Assembly (NCBI RefSeq): GCF_016545825.1 | Contig: NC_052614.1 | Location: 4,440,630-4,504,629, forward strand | DNA from: Eucalyptus grandis | Lineage: Eukaryota; Streptophyta; Magnoliopsida; Myrtales; Myrtaceae | DNA length: 64,000 bases | Direction of reading: 5' to 3' | Part shown: positions 35,621 through 48,696 of the stretch, one piece after another | Layout of the letters: the number at the start of each line of letters is the position of its first letter | Numbering within the stretch: position 1 is the first letter of the stretch | Notes under the pieces: generated by a model | Databases searched by the model: none | What the model saw: only the letters and a program-made list of their open reading frames with translations | Told to the model about the DNA's origin: nothing | Translations under genes and position numbers: made by a program

Positions 35621-35780
35621 CTACTCATCATATTCTTGATCTGATCTCCTTGCCATAACCGTCATGCCAATGCCCTCGGAATCAGTCCAGTCTCCAATAT
35701 GTCCCACATCTTCATCGTATCCTTTGAGGAAAAAATCTGCACAATTCTTCCTAAACCCACGGTCATAGGGGTTTCGAAAT
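35621..35780 (-). pseudogene. TIP1: Last exon of a TIP1-like protein S-acyltransferase, copy 1
   Basis: On the minus strand, after an AG acceptor at 35781-35782, the exon reads FRNPYDRGFRKNCADFFLKG and then YDEDVGHIGDWTDSEGIGM to the stop at 35621. N-P-Y-D-x-G followed by K-N-C-x-D-F is the tail of ankyrin-repeat DHHC palmitoyltransferases of the TIP1 class. The DHHC domain and ankyrin repeats are absent; sequence beyond the acceptor is PHOX 3' flank, so the exon stands alone. Extended readthrough into that flank (MWEVIALTVENPN...) is probably not coding. Confidence 0.75.
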
Positions 35781-37079
35781 CTGCCTTTCATCCGTGGAAT
35801 GGTTGTGCCGGAGTTGGAGTTCGGGTTTTCAACCGTCAACGCAATGACTTCCCACATATTTATTGGGGAGAAGAAGCAGGGATCTCCATTTAGGATGTCA
35901 GCTTCATCACCATCATTGCCTCATATTTTTCCTCTTTAGGATAGAGTATGTACACTGGTTTAAAAGAAAATAAAAAGAAACTATTGTGTTTTATATGGTA
36001 GCACTGTATTCTGATTCATTTTAGTCGTTCTCGGAGAGGTCCATTTGGGGTGTCGTTTGAATTGTAGGTGGTTCTTTGGTTCATTCATGTCCCCTGTTAG
36101 TCACAGTGGGTCATGTTTGCTTGTATTTCTAATCTAGTGTCAACTCCATCCTTTGTTCAACTTATTGGGGTTACATGAGTTCTGGTTAATTTGAAGTGTC
36201 TATCTTTGTGCTGGACAAATTTGATGCTTTTGAGAGTAAGATTCTCTGCCACATCAAATTTGCCAGGTTGATGGCCATAATCATGTGCGATTTCTTGTGT
36301 GCGTCTTTTATCTGTGGTAACTGCATATTTCATATGATCTTATGAATATCAGTCTGCTTGTTTCTACGAACATTTGTTATACTCAAAATTTCAGCACCGG
36401 TAGGCCCTCTCCACATTAATAGATACTTGCGAAGTTGGTTCTCAGATTAATTTAAAAGAGAATGCCCAGAAAAGTTTTTCATTAGTTAGTTCCTATCAAT
36501 TGTGCGGAATGAATACAGGACCCAAGTGTGAAACTAGAAGAATCTTTTCTTAAGCAAGTACATACATTTCACATTGTCGAAATTTTTGCTCAGTGAGCCC
36601 TTGCGGTTCACCTCGTGAGGTTCGCTACAACCATCAGTTCCATCTGCTTCACACATAAAGCTTCATGACTAGTAATAATAACCTTCAATTCAGTCAATTT
36701 TTTTTTTTTGGCTAATTTAGTCCTAAATATGTTGTAATTGCACCGGCTGGCCTGAGGAAAGAGAAAGTGAAAAGGAAAAGAAAAAAATAATTCAAAAATT
36801 CAAAAATATTTAAAAATTCGAAAAAAGTAAAAAAAAAAATTAAAAAATTGCTAAACCGGCACAACTATAAAAGGTTTAGGACTAAATTGACTAAAAAAAA
36901 GTATATGATTGAATTGGTACAATTGCAATAGGTTTATGACTTTTTTGGTAATTCTCCTCATACACATTACTCGGAAAAATTCCTCATCCTTAAAATCACT
37001 TGCCCATGCATTCATCGTTTGCTTGACCCCATGAGAACATGGGAACAGGCAAGTGCTCCTTTCTCCATATCGAAGCCGC
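35781..37079. repeat. Duplicated PHOX 3'-flank segment, copy B
   Basis: From CCTTTCATCCGTGGAATGG the sequence follows 17846-19080 closely with small indels, including the short Mutator-like element at about 36690-36955. The junction with the S-acyltransferase exon is at about 35783. Confidence 0.85.
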
Positions 37080-37429
37080 ACAAAATCAAATGGCCCTAGC
37101 TTTGATTAACGAATTATTCCTAATTATTCATCGAATTGGCTTTTACTTAATTTAACGGACACCATACGTTTTCGTAGCCAACCTTGATCTTTTGCCCGTC
37201 TTCTCTCGCAAGTATCAAATCAAGCGCCAACCTTTCTCGTCCCAAAATATTAGATTAGGTGCACTCGGCGACAGGAAGCCCAACTCACCTGTTGCATTGG
37301 CCGCTCGCTACTATGCAAAAGGCCATTGGTTCACGCCTCTACCCATCTCCGTCTCATCCCCTACCTCTACAAAAACCCTTTGCACCAAAGCTAGAAATAA
37401 CCTTCCCCTTGCAAATGGAGACTTCCCCG

Positions 37430-38708
37430 TGTTAGGGAAATCCCTTATGATGTTTTGAAGATGACAAAATAAATCAAAGGCTACTAACATGTTTGATGGT
37501 TGAGTAATAGACCATGCAGATGATAGAACATGTAAAGGATATTATCAAAGTCAGAAGACGGCCAGAAGACTGAAGGTAACACATGTCCAGAGTATATTTT
37601 GAAAATTTCCAAACTTCTGTGTCAAAATCTGAAGACTGCCAGACTTTAGTGTCAAAATCTGTTCTACATCAGAAGTCTGTCAACTCTGATTAATTCCAGA
37701 CTGAACGTGAATGAAGAACCAGAAGACAGACTCTATGCTGAAGCTGAACCAGAAGACAGACTCTATGCTGAAGCTGAATCAGAAGACAGACTCTATGCTA
37801 AAGCTGAACCAGAAGACAGACTATATGCTGAAGCTAAACCAGAAGACAAACTCTATGCTGAAGCAGAATATGTTTAGACTCAGATTGTAAAGTCTATCGC
37901 ATTTAGACTCAGATTGTAAAGTCTGTGGCTCTTAGACTTTACATCCAGATTTGACAGAACGTGACTCAAGCCCAATCATATAACGGCTAGTGATCTGGTT
38001 TGGATTCCACATCAAGATTGATTTGATTGATTCAATCTAATTGATTGGCGATTGGATATTGAAGACAATAACTTTCTATACGAAGAAGTTTTACTTATGG
38101 AAACCAAGATTCCGTTTGTATGAGCGATCAGAATCAATTTGGGATTCTACCTTTGTCACTCAATGGCTATCAAATCTTCTAGATACAGAGCTGTCCAATG
38201 GGTATATTGGAAGACGATTCTCTGGGATACTGTCCAATGGCTAGTTCGGAAGTGGAGAAGTATTTAAGGAGATGAAGGACCGATGAGCAAATAAAAGATA
38301 GAGAGTAGAATTTATAATTCCAAAGTCTGAGCGACCTTCAATCATACACTTGTCTAGAGAGCTTAAACGTTTGTGATCGTGAGAAAAATACCAAAAGAGT
38401 GACTTAGTGAGATAGTGTGATCTACTACTAAGTGTTTGCACTCAAAGTTGTAATCTCTTGTTGGTTGCATAGTGGAATCCAACTAAGAAGGCTGTTAGCG
38501 TGGGAGAGTGGACGTAAGCTTGGATTAAGCTGAACCACTATAAACCTTGTGTTCATTTTCTCTTCCCTACTCTATTTAAATTTGATCATAATTACTTGTG
38601 ATATCAAAAAGGCGAGCTTCATTTTCATTGGTTAATATTGCTCACATATCACAAGAATTGTTGTTGCACCTATTCACCTCCCTCTAGATGCTTATACTAG
38701 CTATCTCA
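37430..38708 (+). repeat. 5' LTR with five 30-bp tandem units
   Basis: Between about 37716 and 37868 five tandem units of AACCAGAAGACAGACTCTAT plus GCTGAAGCTG are found; the other LTR has three. The two-unit difference (60 bp) accounts for nearly all of the LTR length difference (56 bp). Confidence 0.88.
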
Positions 38709-38772
38709 ATTGGTATCAGAGCCAAGTGCTCGGTTTATAAAAGTGTTTTTACTTTTGAGCTAAATATCTTTT

Positions 38773-40297
38773 ATGGCTAGTATCTTGGCACCGGGACTTA
38801 TGGAGGGACAAAGTAATACAAGGCCACCATATTTTGATGAAAAGGAATACAACGTGTGGAAGAATAAAATGAAAGCATTCCTAAGATTCAAAGATCCATT
38901 GCAATGGGATGTTATGGAAAAAGGAATCAACCCCACTGCTGCATCTACATCAAACAAGAATGGCAAAGACAAAGAAACCAAACTCCCCGCTCTTATGTCT
39001 CGGACGGAGATGTCCAAAAGAGAAGCGCTTGATGCAAAAGCCATTTATTCTTTATATTGCGCCTTGTCTCCTGCTGAATATAACAGAATCTCTTCATGTG
39101 AAACATCAAAAGAAGTTTGGGATAGACTTCATGTTACATATGAAGGGATCGATCGTGTAAAAGAGACAAAAGTAAACTTCCTGCTCGGCAAATATGAATC
39201 CTTCAAGATGAAGCAAGAAGAGTTGATTGGAGATATGTTCAATCGTTTTACAGAAATTGTAAATGGTTTGGCATATCAAGGTCATCCAATTTCTTCCCCA
39301 ATGAAGGTCAACAAACTCTTGCGAGGTCTCTCAAAAGATTGGAACCATGTCAAGACCTCAATCCACGAGACTCAAAGGATTATGCCACTCTCCGTTGATG
39401 AATTGATCAGCACTCTTCAATCCTATGAAGTGGAACAACTCGATGACGAAGATCCCGAAGGTAAGAAGTCCATTGCTTCAATATCTAATACTGTTTTTGA
39501 TGAAACAGACTCAGAAAATGACATGGACAACAAAGAATTTGCTTTTATGATCGAGAAATTCAAAAAGCTGAGCAGAAAAGGAAGGAAGTTTAGTGAAAGA
39601 AGACAATACAAGCACAATGGCCAGAAAAGAATAATGAAAGAAGATGATGAGCAAGGAAATATATGCTTGACGGCACATTCAAAATCAAAGAATCGAGTCG
39701 ACTCGGACACAGACTCAGAATCAGAGTTTGACTCGGACATAGACTCAGAATTCGATGAGGAAATCGAGGTAAGCCATTAAAAAATTCCTTTCAAAGTATA
39801 TAAATGAGCTTTGCTCAAATCTCAAATCTTCTCTTAAAAGGATCTCCGAACTTAAAAATGAGAATTTTCGGCTTAGACAACATGATCTTTCTCAAAAAGA
39901 AAATTTTGAAATTTTGCAAAAAGATTTTCTACAAATAAAAGAAAGTCGAGATTTACTTGTCAAAGAAAATGATTCTTTAAAGAAAGAATTTTCAAATATT
40001 TCGACAAGATTTTCAAATGGTTCAAAAATATTAGAGCATATCCTTTCTATACAAGTTCCTTACTATAATAAGTTGGGACTTGGTTTCAATAAGGAAAATA
40101 ATTCTTTAATTGATTATCCTAAAGTAAAAGAGAGACTTAGACAAAAACCTTCAAAGGCATTTTACAAAAATCATTTTCAAAAAGTGTTTGTAAAACCTGT
40201 TGGTGGAAATAACGTCAGTGTTCAAATTGTGGAGATACGGAACACTTTGAAAAATATTGTTCTAAAGTCTGGAGATCTATCAAGAAAAATTGGGTAA
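38773..40297 (+). pseudogene. Retrotransposon gag (copia/Sirevirus type), frameshifted
   Basis: ORF 38773-39780 (335 codons) opens MASILAPGLMEGQSNTRPPY and carries the gag/UBN2 pattern WDRLHVTYEGIDRVKETKVN and LLRGLSKDWNHVKTSI, ending in an Asp/Ser/Glu tail. Gag continues in another frame at about 39785-40215 as a coiled coil (NELCSNLKSSLKRISELKN, then ENDSLKKEF), and the zinc knuckle CSNCGDTEHFEKYC lies in a third frame at 40219-40260. Gag makes the particle that packages element RNA. Two frameshifts mean only the N-terminal part can be made as is; the protein might still be supplied by relatives. Confidence 0.82.
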
Positions 40298-41248
40298 AAA
40301 AAACATATTCTACTAACTCTCATGGACCCAATAAAAAATGGGTATCAAAGAAAAGATGAGTTATTTTTGCAGGATATAAAGAAGAAAGAAGAAAGAGGAT
40401 TTGTTTGTTAAGTTTATGCAGGTTGAATTCGAGATAAGCTTGGTTAAAGAAAATAAATTTTTGCCTCGAATTTCAAAATGTAAGTGATCATTGCGGATGT
40501 TGTTGCTACAAAGGAAATACTGGAAAAATATTATGTTCAACATGCACAAGCAATAATTATTTCTATTCGCAAATATTGTCATGATAACAGGGGGAGAAAG
40601 CAAATCCAAAATAAAAGGAAAAGAATCGTGATCATCTCAAAAAGACAACAAATTGAGGGGGAGCTTTGATCAATTATGGAAAAATCTTTTTGGATTGATT
40701 GTGATCTTATTATGGATGGAAGGAAAGGTAAACGTGTCAAAATTTGTTCTAAAAAATCCGATTAGTGCATCTTTTATTACTTTTTGTCATTGATAAATCT
40801 TGTATTGATATTATCATTTTATCATGACAAAAAGGGTACATGAATTTTATGATGTATCTGTGATTTTTATTGAATACTTGCTGATATATATGATCGAAGT
40901 GAGCTATATTGCATATCTTTAATATTCGATTTACTTTATAAAAGCTGATTTTTGGAAATTGTGATTTATGCAAGATATTTGTTATCATTCTCTACGTGAT
41001 AACTTTTTCCATTATTATCATTTTTTGATTATGAAAAAAAGGGGGAGAAGATATGAATATGCATATGTGTTAATTGGTTGATATTATTTAATGCATAATA
41101 TTGAGCTGTGATTATTTTTCTATATATTATTATGCTCAATTTATTTGCTAACTTCTGATATCCTTTGATTTAAATTAATATTTTTAAAAGCATGTTTACA
41201 AATCTGCATATTCAGAGATTGTTTTGTCATCATCAAAAAGGGGGAGAT

Positions 41249-42471
41249 TATTAGGGAAATCCCTTATGAAGTTTTGAATATGACAAAATAAATCAAAAGC
41301 TACTAACATGTTTGACGGTTGAGTAATAGACCATGCAGATGATAGAACATGTAAAGGATATTATCAAAGTCAGAAGATGGCCAGAAGACTGAACGTAATA
41401 CATGTCCAGAGTATATTTTGAAGATTTCCAAACTTCTATGTCAAAGTCTGAAGATTGCCAGACTTTAGTGTCAAAGTTTGTTCTACATTAGAAGTCTGTC
41501 AACTCTGACTAATTCAAGACTGAACGTAAATGAAGAACCAGAAGACAGACTCTATGCTGAAGTTGAACCAGAAGACAGACTCTATGCTGAAGCTGAACCA
41601 GAAGACAAACTCTATGTTGAAGTAGAATATGTTCAGACTCAGATTGTAAAGTCTATCACACTCAGACTTAGATTGTAAAGTCTATGGCTCTCAGATTTTA
41701 CATCCAGATTCGATAGAACGTAACTCAAGCCCAATCATATAACGGCTAGTGATCTGGTTTGGATTCCACATCAAGATTGATTTGATTGATTCAATCTAAT
41801 TGATTGGCGATTGGATCTTGAAGATAAGAACTTTCTATACGAAGAAGCTTTACTTATGGAAACCAAGATTCCATTTGTATGGGCAATCGGAATCAATTTG
41901 GAATTCTACCTTTGTCACTCAACGGCTACCAAATCTTCTAGATACAGAGCTGTCCAATGGGTATATTGGAAGACGATTCTCTGGGATACTGTCCAACGGC
42001 TAGTTTGGAAGTGGAGAAGTATTTAAGGAGATGAAGGACCGATGAGCAAATAAGAGATAGAGAGTAGAATTTATAATTCCAAAGTCTGAGCGACCTTCGA
42101 TCATACACTTGTATTTGGAGAGCTTAAACATTTGTGATCGTGAGAGAAATACCAAAAGAGTGACTTAGTGAGATAGTGTGATCTACTACTAAGTGTTTGC
42201 ACTCAAAGTTGTAATCTCTTGTTGGTTGCATAGTGGAATCCAGCCAAGAAGGCTGTTAGCGTGGGAGAGTGGACGTAGGCTTGGATTAAAGCTGAACCAC
42301 TATAAACCTTATGTTCATTTTCTCTTCCCTACTCTCTTTAACTTTGATCATAATTACTTGTGATATCAAAAAGGCGAGCTTCATTTTCATTGGTTAATAT
42401 TGCTCACATATCACGAGAAATTGTTGTTGCACTTATTCACCCCCATCTAGGTGCTTATACTAGCTATCTCA
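41249..42471 (+). repeat. 3' LTR of gag-only element
   Basis: Close copy of 37430-38708 with three rather than five 30-bp units (about 41537-41626), beginning TATTAGGG instead of TGTTAGGG. It is followed at once by CCCCACTCGCC, where the P450 sequence resumes. Confidence 0.88.
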
Positions 42472-43141
42472 CCCCACTCGCCATTCTCTCGACCACTCTT
42501 TCTAATAACTCTCTACTTCTTCTTCCGCCACCTCCGCTGGCGGCAAGCCCCCAAGCTGCTGCCGGGTCCACAGCCGTTGCCCATCATCGGGAACCTTCAC
42601 CGTTGGGCAATCTTCCCCACCGCCGCCTCCACAGCCTTGCCAAGTCCCACGGCCCCATCATGTTCCTCCGCCTCGGCAACAAGCCAATGGTGGTGGTCTC
42701 GTTGCACCGGAGGTGGCCGAGTTGGTCCTTAAGACCTATGATGGCATCTTCTCGAGCCACCCGAGCGTGGATGCCCTGCGCCGCTTGTCTTACGGCAACA
42801 AGGGGGTGCTGGCGGAGAGCGGTACGTACTGGCGGGGTGTGAGGAGGCTGTGTACACTGCAGTCGCTGAGCCCAGTGAAGGTGGAGTCTTTTGCACTGAT
42901 GAGGAGGGAGGAGCTGGGAAGGGTGGTCAGGAGGGTGAGGGCAGCAGTGGCAGCGTGTGAGGCGGTGGACGTGAGTGTGGAGTTGGGGCAGCTGAGTGGG
43001 GACTTGGCGTGCTGAATGATATTGGGGTATAGCACGAGGGATAAGTTCAACTTGAAGCCCGGGATTCGCGAGTTTTAGAACTTAGCCGGGGCTTTCAATT
43101 TGGCAGACTATGTGCCTCTTCTTGGAGCTCTCGATCTTTAG

Positions 43142-44024
43142 GTATCACCATATCAGTTATCAGTTTAGCTTGCTGCATATTTTACAATGATTTGAATTGC
43201 AGCTTTGATCTTTTTACAAATGCAAAAATTTGCAGTTTCTAGTACAGCTTTTCTGGTTTGTTGTGTGGATGATATTTTGAAAGTCAAAAGCCTTTGTAGG
43301 GAATAACTCGGTGTGCGAAACAGAGTTTAACTATTACTTCAACTAATAAAAATGAGGAACTTGTTTAAAGGGTAGGTTTTAGATTTCAAGTGGAACTATA
43401 TGGAATCTATGGAATCTGAAACCGCTCAACCCTATTTGCTGGTTGCATTAATTCTTGAAAATTGACATACGAATACGTTTTAATGTTAGCTGGTGGAGTT
43501 ATGTTTTGGAAGAATGCAAAACAGACTTTAACTGTTACTTTAATTAATAAAAATGAGGGCCGTGTGATTTTGTGTGAGCTTTTGTAATGAGAAATGAACG
43601 CACTTGTCTATTCACGTGTTGTCATGGGCTTGAGCCAAAGATATAGAGAGATGGAAATAGAGAGGAGAGGGGCGATTACTCGAATAGGGCCATAGTCAAC
43701 AAAGGCCGCATGTGTTCCTATAAGTGGGGTGGCTTCGGGACAAATCCCTTTGACTTTTTTAAAGAAAATTTCTATATGTTGTGAAATGTATAATCATTAT
43801 CATAAAAATAATTAATAAGAAATATGAGAAAAAGAGATATCTACCATAAGTTGTTCATCAAAAAAAAAAAAAATCTCGAAAGTCGTGGAACTTTCGTTCC
43901 TTATACCGTGTTTGTAAGATTTTCACATTTGAATGAGGAAAAAGGAAGATGAATGGCGTTTTCTCTTATTTAGAAAGAGTAGAGAAGATGAAGACTAAAA
44001 TATTTCAATGTGAGGTCACGTTCT
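43142..44024. other. P450 intron remnant, copia RNase H debris, and spacer
   Basis: After the P450 exon-1 end comes intron-like sequence, 20-30 bases of exon 2, then RNase H-like sequence in two pieces (about 43318-43350 and 43440-43545; MLAGGVMFWKNAKQTLTVT is readable). The remainder is spacer shared with the other units. Confidence 0.6.
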
Positions 44025-47000
44025 TGTTAAATTGCTAAAAGGAGGAGAGATGAGGCTAAAACTTCATCTTACGTATAGAACAACCAAGTCTTTTACAAAA
44101 GACAAAATACATAACGTAAAACACACCATAACTACCCATGTTCTGCATAAAGCACTTGCCCCACTAACACCTAAAACTAGGATAACCAACACACATGACT
44201 CCACTAACTCTAATAACTGAAAAGCCAAATCAGCAACACGTGCAAAAGGAAATAACTATTATATTAATAATCCCTCCCTTAAACTGATTTTTGCTAATAT
44301 TCAGTTTAAAGCCTTGACTTTTTCCACTGTGCAAACACCTAGTAACCTTCTGAGCTTCACAGATGACTCCATCTTGAGGGCCTTGGTGAATATATTAGCA
44401 ACTTGATCTTCACTCCTGCAGTAGATTAGATCAATTGTTCCATCATTGCTAAGATCTCTCAAGAAATAAAACTTCACATCAATGTGCTTGCTTCTTCCAT
44501 GTAACACCGGATTCTTGGAGAGTTTTATTGCTGAGTTTTTTTCACAAAAAATTTTAGTAGGTCCTGGTTGCTTGAATTGTAGCTCCTCAAGAATTCTCCT
44601 TAGCCAAATAGCTTGACAAGCACTAGTTGTTGCAGCAACAAATTCAGCTTATGTACTTGACAATGTGACAATTTGCTGCTTCTTAGATGACCACGAAATA
44701 GCACATGTTCCAAACATAAAAGCATAACCCGAAGTGCTCCTCCTATCATCTTGATCTCCTGCATAGTTACTATCAGTAAATCCCAACAAATCGGATTTTT
44801 CACCATTCTTGTAAAATAGCCCAAAGTCTCTAGTTCCTTGCAAGTAACGAATGATTCTCTTGGCAGCCAACAAATGCATTTGTGTAGAATTCTCCATATA
44901 TCTACTAATTAAACTCACATAATACATTATGTCTGGTCTTGTTGTAGTTAAATACATCAAATTGCCCACAATTTGTTTATAAAGTGTGCTGTCAACTTTC
45001 CTCCCTTCATGATCTTTGTATAACTTTAAGCTAAACTCAACTGGAGTGTTTATAGAATTATCATCCTTCATCTAAAACCTGTCCAAAATTTCTCCCACAT
45101 ATTTCTTTTGAGAAATAAAGATCCCATCATCCGATTGTACCACTTCTATGCCAATGAAGTAATGCATCATACCAAGATCAGACATTTCAAACTCATCCAT
45201 CATAGATTTCTTGAATTCTTCAAGCATGCCATTACAACTTCCAGTAAATATAAGATCGTCAACATACAAACAGACAATAAGCATTTTCCCTTTATCTCAA
45301 ATTTTGACAAAAAGCATATGCTTATAAGGACATTTTGAAAAACCAACTTTATGAAAATAAGTTTCAATGCGACTATACCAAGCCCAAGGGGCTTGTTTTA
45401 GCCCATAAAGAGCTTTCTTTAATCTATAAGCTTTATGCTCATTTCCAATCTTGACATAATCAGGGGGTTGCTCGACAAATACCTGTTCCTCCAAGTACCC
45501 ATGCAAGAATGCTGATTTGACATCTAGTTGGAAAATAGGCCAAGAATTTTGTGCCACCAATGCAACCACCAATCTGATCGCATTATGTCTCGCAACTGGA
45601 GAAAAAACCTCTGTATAGTCAATCCCATATTGCTGCTTGTGTCCCTTGGCTACCAAACGTGCTTTATATTTGTCAACTTCACCATTTTCTTTCAGTTTTG
45701 TTTTAAAGACCCACTTTACACCAATGGTTTTTTGTCCATCCGGAAGATCAGATAGCTCCAAAGTATCATTTCTTTCGATGGCATTAATTTCATCATTCAT
45801 CGTTTTTCGTCATTTTTCTTCTTTGACAGCACTCTCAAAAGTTGTAGGGTCATAGTCTAAAAATAAGGCAAAGTGAGTAATTGAATCTTCAATTCCAGTT
45901 ACCTCATAATCTTCCATCCAAGCAAGCTTTCTTCTAACGCGGCGAAGAGATTGTGCTTCTTCTTCATTGACTTCAAAGCCTGTTGGTGAAATTCCAGCAG
46001 CTGTAAAAGTCGTATTTGATGAATTTTGGGGCATACAAGATGCTGAAATTTGCTCATGTTCAACATCATTGTCATAAAGAACTTGGGTAGGCTGTTGCCT
46101 ATTCCAATCCCAAGTGTTCTCTTCATCGAAAACAACATCCTTGCTAGTCACAATCTTCTTTGTTAGTGGATTGAATAATTTATATACTTTGAATGCTTCT
46201 CTTACACCAAGAAATACACATTTTTCAGCATTGTCATGAAGTTTCTTCCTTTTTACATCCGGGACATGGGTATATGCGATGCATCCAAAGATTCTGAAGT
46301 GATCTATAGCCGGTCTTATCCCACTCCAAGCCTCTTTAGGTGTCATATTCTGAACAGCAAAAGTTGGACTTCTGTTCAAAATTTGAATACTCCAATTTAC
46401 TGCTTCTTGCCAGAAAGTCTTTGGAACTCCTCCTCTTTCCAATAAGGTTCTCACAATGTTGAGAATGGTTTTATTTTTCCTCTCAGATACACCATTCTGA
46501 TGTGATGTATATGCAGCAGTAAGCTCTTTTCGAATGCCATGTTCTGCACAAAAAACTTCAAATTCTTTTGAGCAATATTCACCACCACGATCTATTCGAA
46601 AAGTCTTAATGGTCTTTCATGCTTCATTTTTAACACGAACTTTGAAGCTTTTAAATGTGGAGAAAGCTTCTGATTTTTCCTGTAAAAAATAAACCCAGGT
46701 TTTTCTGAAAAAATCATCAATGAAGGTAATTAAGTATCTTTTACTTCATTAGAATATGTGTTTATAGGACCGCAAATGTCCGAATGCACCAATTGCAAAA
46801 CATCCTTTGCTCTCCATGACTTTTCTTTTGAAAATTGAGAACGATGCTGTTTACTAACAACACATTCTTCGCAGACTTGGGAAGGAACAGTAATTTGAGA
46901 AAGACCCGTCACCATGTTTTTCTGCTGGAATGTCTTCAATCCACCAAAACTCAAGTGACCATAGCGAAAATGCCAAAGCCATGAGGGATCTTTCTTTTAG

Positions 47001-48696
47001 CCATCAAACAAGACTGAATATTTTCAATCTTTAATGGAAACAATCTATTTGAACTCATAGGAACAACTACAGTAGGACCTCTAACAGAATCATAAATTTC
47101 ACAAGCACCCCTCTGAATGGTGATTACATAACCCTTTTCTTGTAATTGGCCAGCACTCAATAGGTTACTTTTCAAGTCATGAACATATAACACATTAGAG
47201 ATTGTTTCCACAAAATCATTCTTGGTTCTTATCTTAATATCACATTTTCTCATCATTTTCACACTAGAATGATCCCCAAAACTCAAAGTGGAATGAAAAT
47301 CTTCATTTAGATAAAAAAAAGAAGACTTACTTCCACTCATGTGGTTACTGCAACCTGTATCCATATACCAAATATCTGACTCACACTCCTTTTCATCTTG
47401 AACAGCCATCAACAACGTTTCTACTTCCTTTTCTTCAACAAAATTTGAACTTACTTTTTTTTTTTATTATTATTAGGCAGCCTAGTATAACATTCAGATG
47501 CATAATGACCAAATTTATGACATCTAAAACACTCTACATTGGATTTGTTAGGATCTTGTCCTCCACCTTTGCCTTGAAATTGGTCATTATTGGCTTTGAA
47601 ATTCCTGCCAACATCTCTATTTCCTTGATCTCCTCTTCCTCTACCTCTACCTCTACCCCTTTATCTGAAATTGTTAGAATGAGTATTGGTAGAAGCCTTT
47701 AATGCTTACTCTTCTACAGTTGAATTTCTGTTCATCTTCTGTTCATGGACCAATAAGGAGCTTTGCAATTCATCAAGAGAGAGCGCATCTATGTCTTTGG
47801 ACTTTTCAATTGAGCAGACAACATAATTAAACTTTGGTATCAAGGAATGCGAAATCTTCTCCACAATGGTGACATCGTCCATCTTCTCGCTATGGAATCG
47901 CATCTTGTTGCTGATCTCCATTGTTCTGGCACAATAACTAGTGACAGATTCTCCATCTTTCATCGCTAGTGTCTCAAAATCTTTCCTCAATGCTTGAAGC
48001 TATGCACGCTTCACTCTAACAGAGCTTTGATATTTCTTCTTCATAGAATCCCAAATATACTTGAAAGTTTCTTTGCAAAAAATAGTCTCCAAGATGGGAC
48101 GATCGTTAGCCTGAAAAAAAATAATTTTTTGCCTTCAGGTCCTTCAACTTTCTAACTTCCAATTCTTCTTTTTGGGGATCTGTCAAAGCCATGCCTACTG
48201 GTGGCTCTTGAATTCTAGATTCGACAACCGACCAATACTCCTTTGATCGTAAAAAATTCTCCATCAGCATGCTCCAATGGTCATAGTGACCGTCAGAGCG
48301 CGGAATTGCTGGTTGAACAAAATTGTCGGTGGCCGTTGGAAATATTGCTGTTGCAATTTTCTCATGAAAGTATCTTACACCTCTAAACCTTCTTTCTTTT
48401 TTTCTTTAAAAAAAAAAAACTTTCACGCTTCTCTCTGGCTCTGATACCACTGTCAAATTGCTAAAAGGAGGAGAGATGAGGCTAAAACTTCATCTTACGT
48501 ACAGAACAACCAAGTCTTTTACAAAAGACAAAATACATAACGTAAAACACACCATAACTACCCATGTTCTGCATAAAGCACTTGCCTCACTAACACCTAA
48601 AAACTAGGATAACCAACATATATGACTCCACTAACTCTAATAACTGAAAAATCAAATCAGCAACAAGTGCAAAAGGAAATAACTATTATATCAACA
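44025..48696 (-). mobile_element. Ty1/copia LTR retrotransposon (4.67 kb), minus strand
   Basis: LTRs of 245 and 246 bp (44025-44269 and 48451-48696) start TGTTAAATTGC/TGTCAAATTGC and differ at few positions. The primer-binding site is the complement of 48438-48449 next to the right LTR; the purine tract is the complement of ATCCCTCCCTT at 44270. A perfect 5-bp target duplication GTTCT flanks it (44020-44024 and 48697-48701). It lies between P450 pseudogene B and the 3' end of P450 copy 2, splitting spacer that is contiguous in the other units. Confidence 0.93.
44301..48360 (-). pseudogene. Copia element 2 gag-pol polyprotein, inactivated
   Basis: Reading right to left: degraded gag (KMRFHSEKMDDVTIVEKISH), zinc knuckle CFRCHKFGHYASEC (47490-47531), protease WYMDTGCSNHMSG, integrase zone (CEECVVSKQHRSQFSK, LVHSDICGP, LERGGVPKTFWQEAV), RT with LYVDDLIFTGS near 45250, and RNase H (YAGDQDDRRSTSGYAF, HGRSKHIDVKFYFL). 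From 46454 down to 44301 one frame is kept but interrupted by stops; upstream portions shift frame at least twice (segments ending 46954, 47415, 47990). The gene is therefore dead, though the near-identical LTRs suggest a fairly recent insertion or gene conversion. Confidence 0.9.

Larger units (their letters stand above)
37430..42471 (+). mobile_element. Gag-only, Sirevirus-like LTR retrotransposon (5.04 kb)
   Basis: LTRs of 1,279 bp (37430-38708) and 1,223 bp (41249-42471) run from TG/TA-TTAGGGAAATCCC to CTATCTCA. The primer-binding site TGGTATCAGAGC is at 38711-38722; the purine tract AAAAAGGGGGAGAT ends at 41248, and extra GGGGGAG tracts occur at about 40589, 40655 and 41040. Flanks are CCCCG and CCCCA, a 5-bp target duplication with one mismatch. 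The 2.5-kb interior has gag but no protease, integrase, RT or RNase H. The gag type and the A/G-rich spacer suggest a deleted Sirevirus. Confidence 0.88.
37080..43141 (+). pseudogene. P450 pseudogene copy B, split by a retrotransposon
   Basis: The upstream part and ATG (37415) are followed after 15 bases by the LTR element; P450 homology resumes at 42472 and runs to the end of exon 1 at 43141. Recognisable are NLPHRRLHSLAKSHGPIMFL, LVLKTYDGIFSSHPS and LCTLQSLSPVKVESFALMRR. Inactivating changes besides the insertion: the +1 T shared by all plus-strand copies, further frame changes near 42700, TGA at 43013, a TAG near 43075, and TAG at the exon end. The exon-2 start remains at about 43299 (AATAACTCGGTGTGC) and then fuses to copia RNase H debris. 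Confidence 0.88.

Noticed and set aside
35699..35893. Plus-strand ORF across the S-acyltransferase exon
   Set aside because: Its first half is antisense to the recognisable NPYDRG exon; only the second half (PHOX-flank segment) might be meaningful and is treated separately.
37716..37868. Regular 30-bp repeats resembling a CRISPR array
   Set aside because: Units are directly abutting with no spacers, lie within an LTR of a plant retrotransposon, and no cas genes exist.
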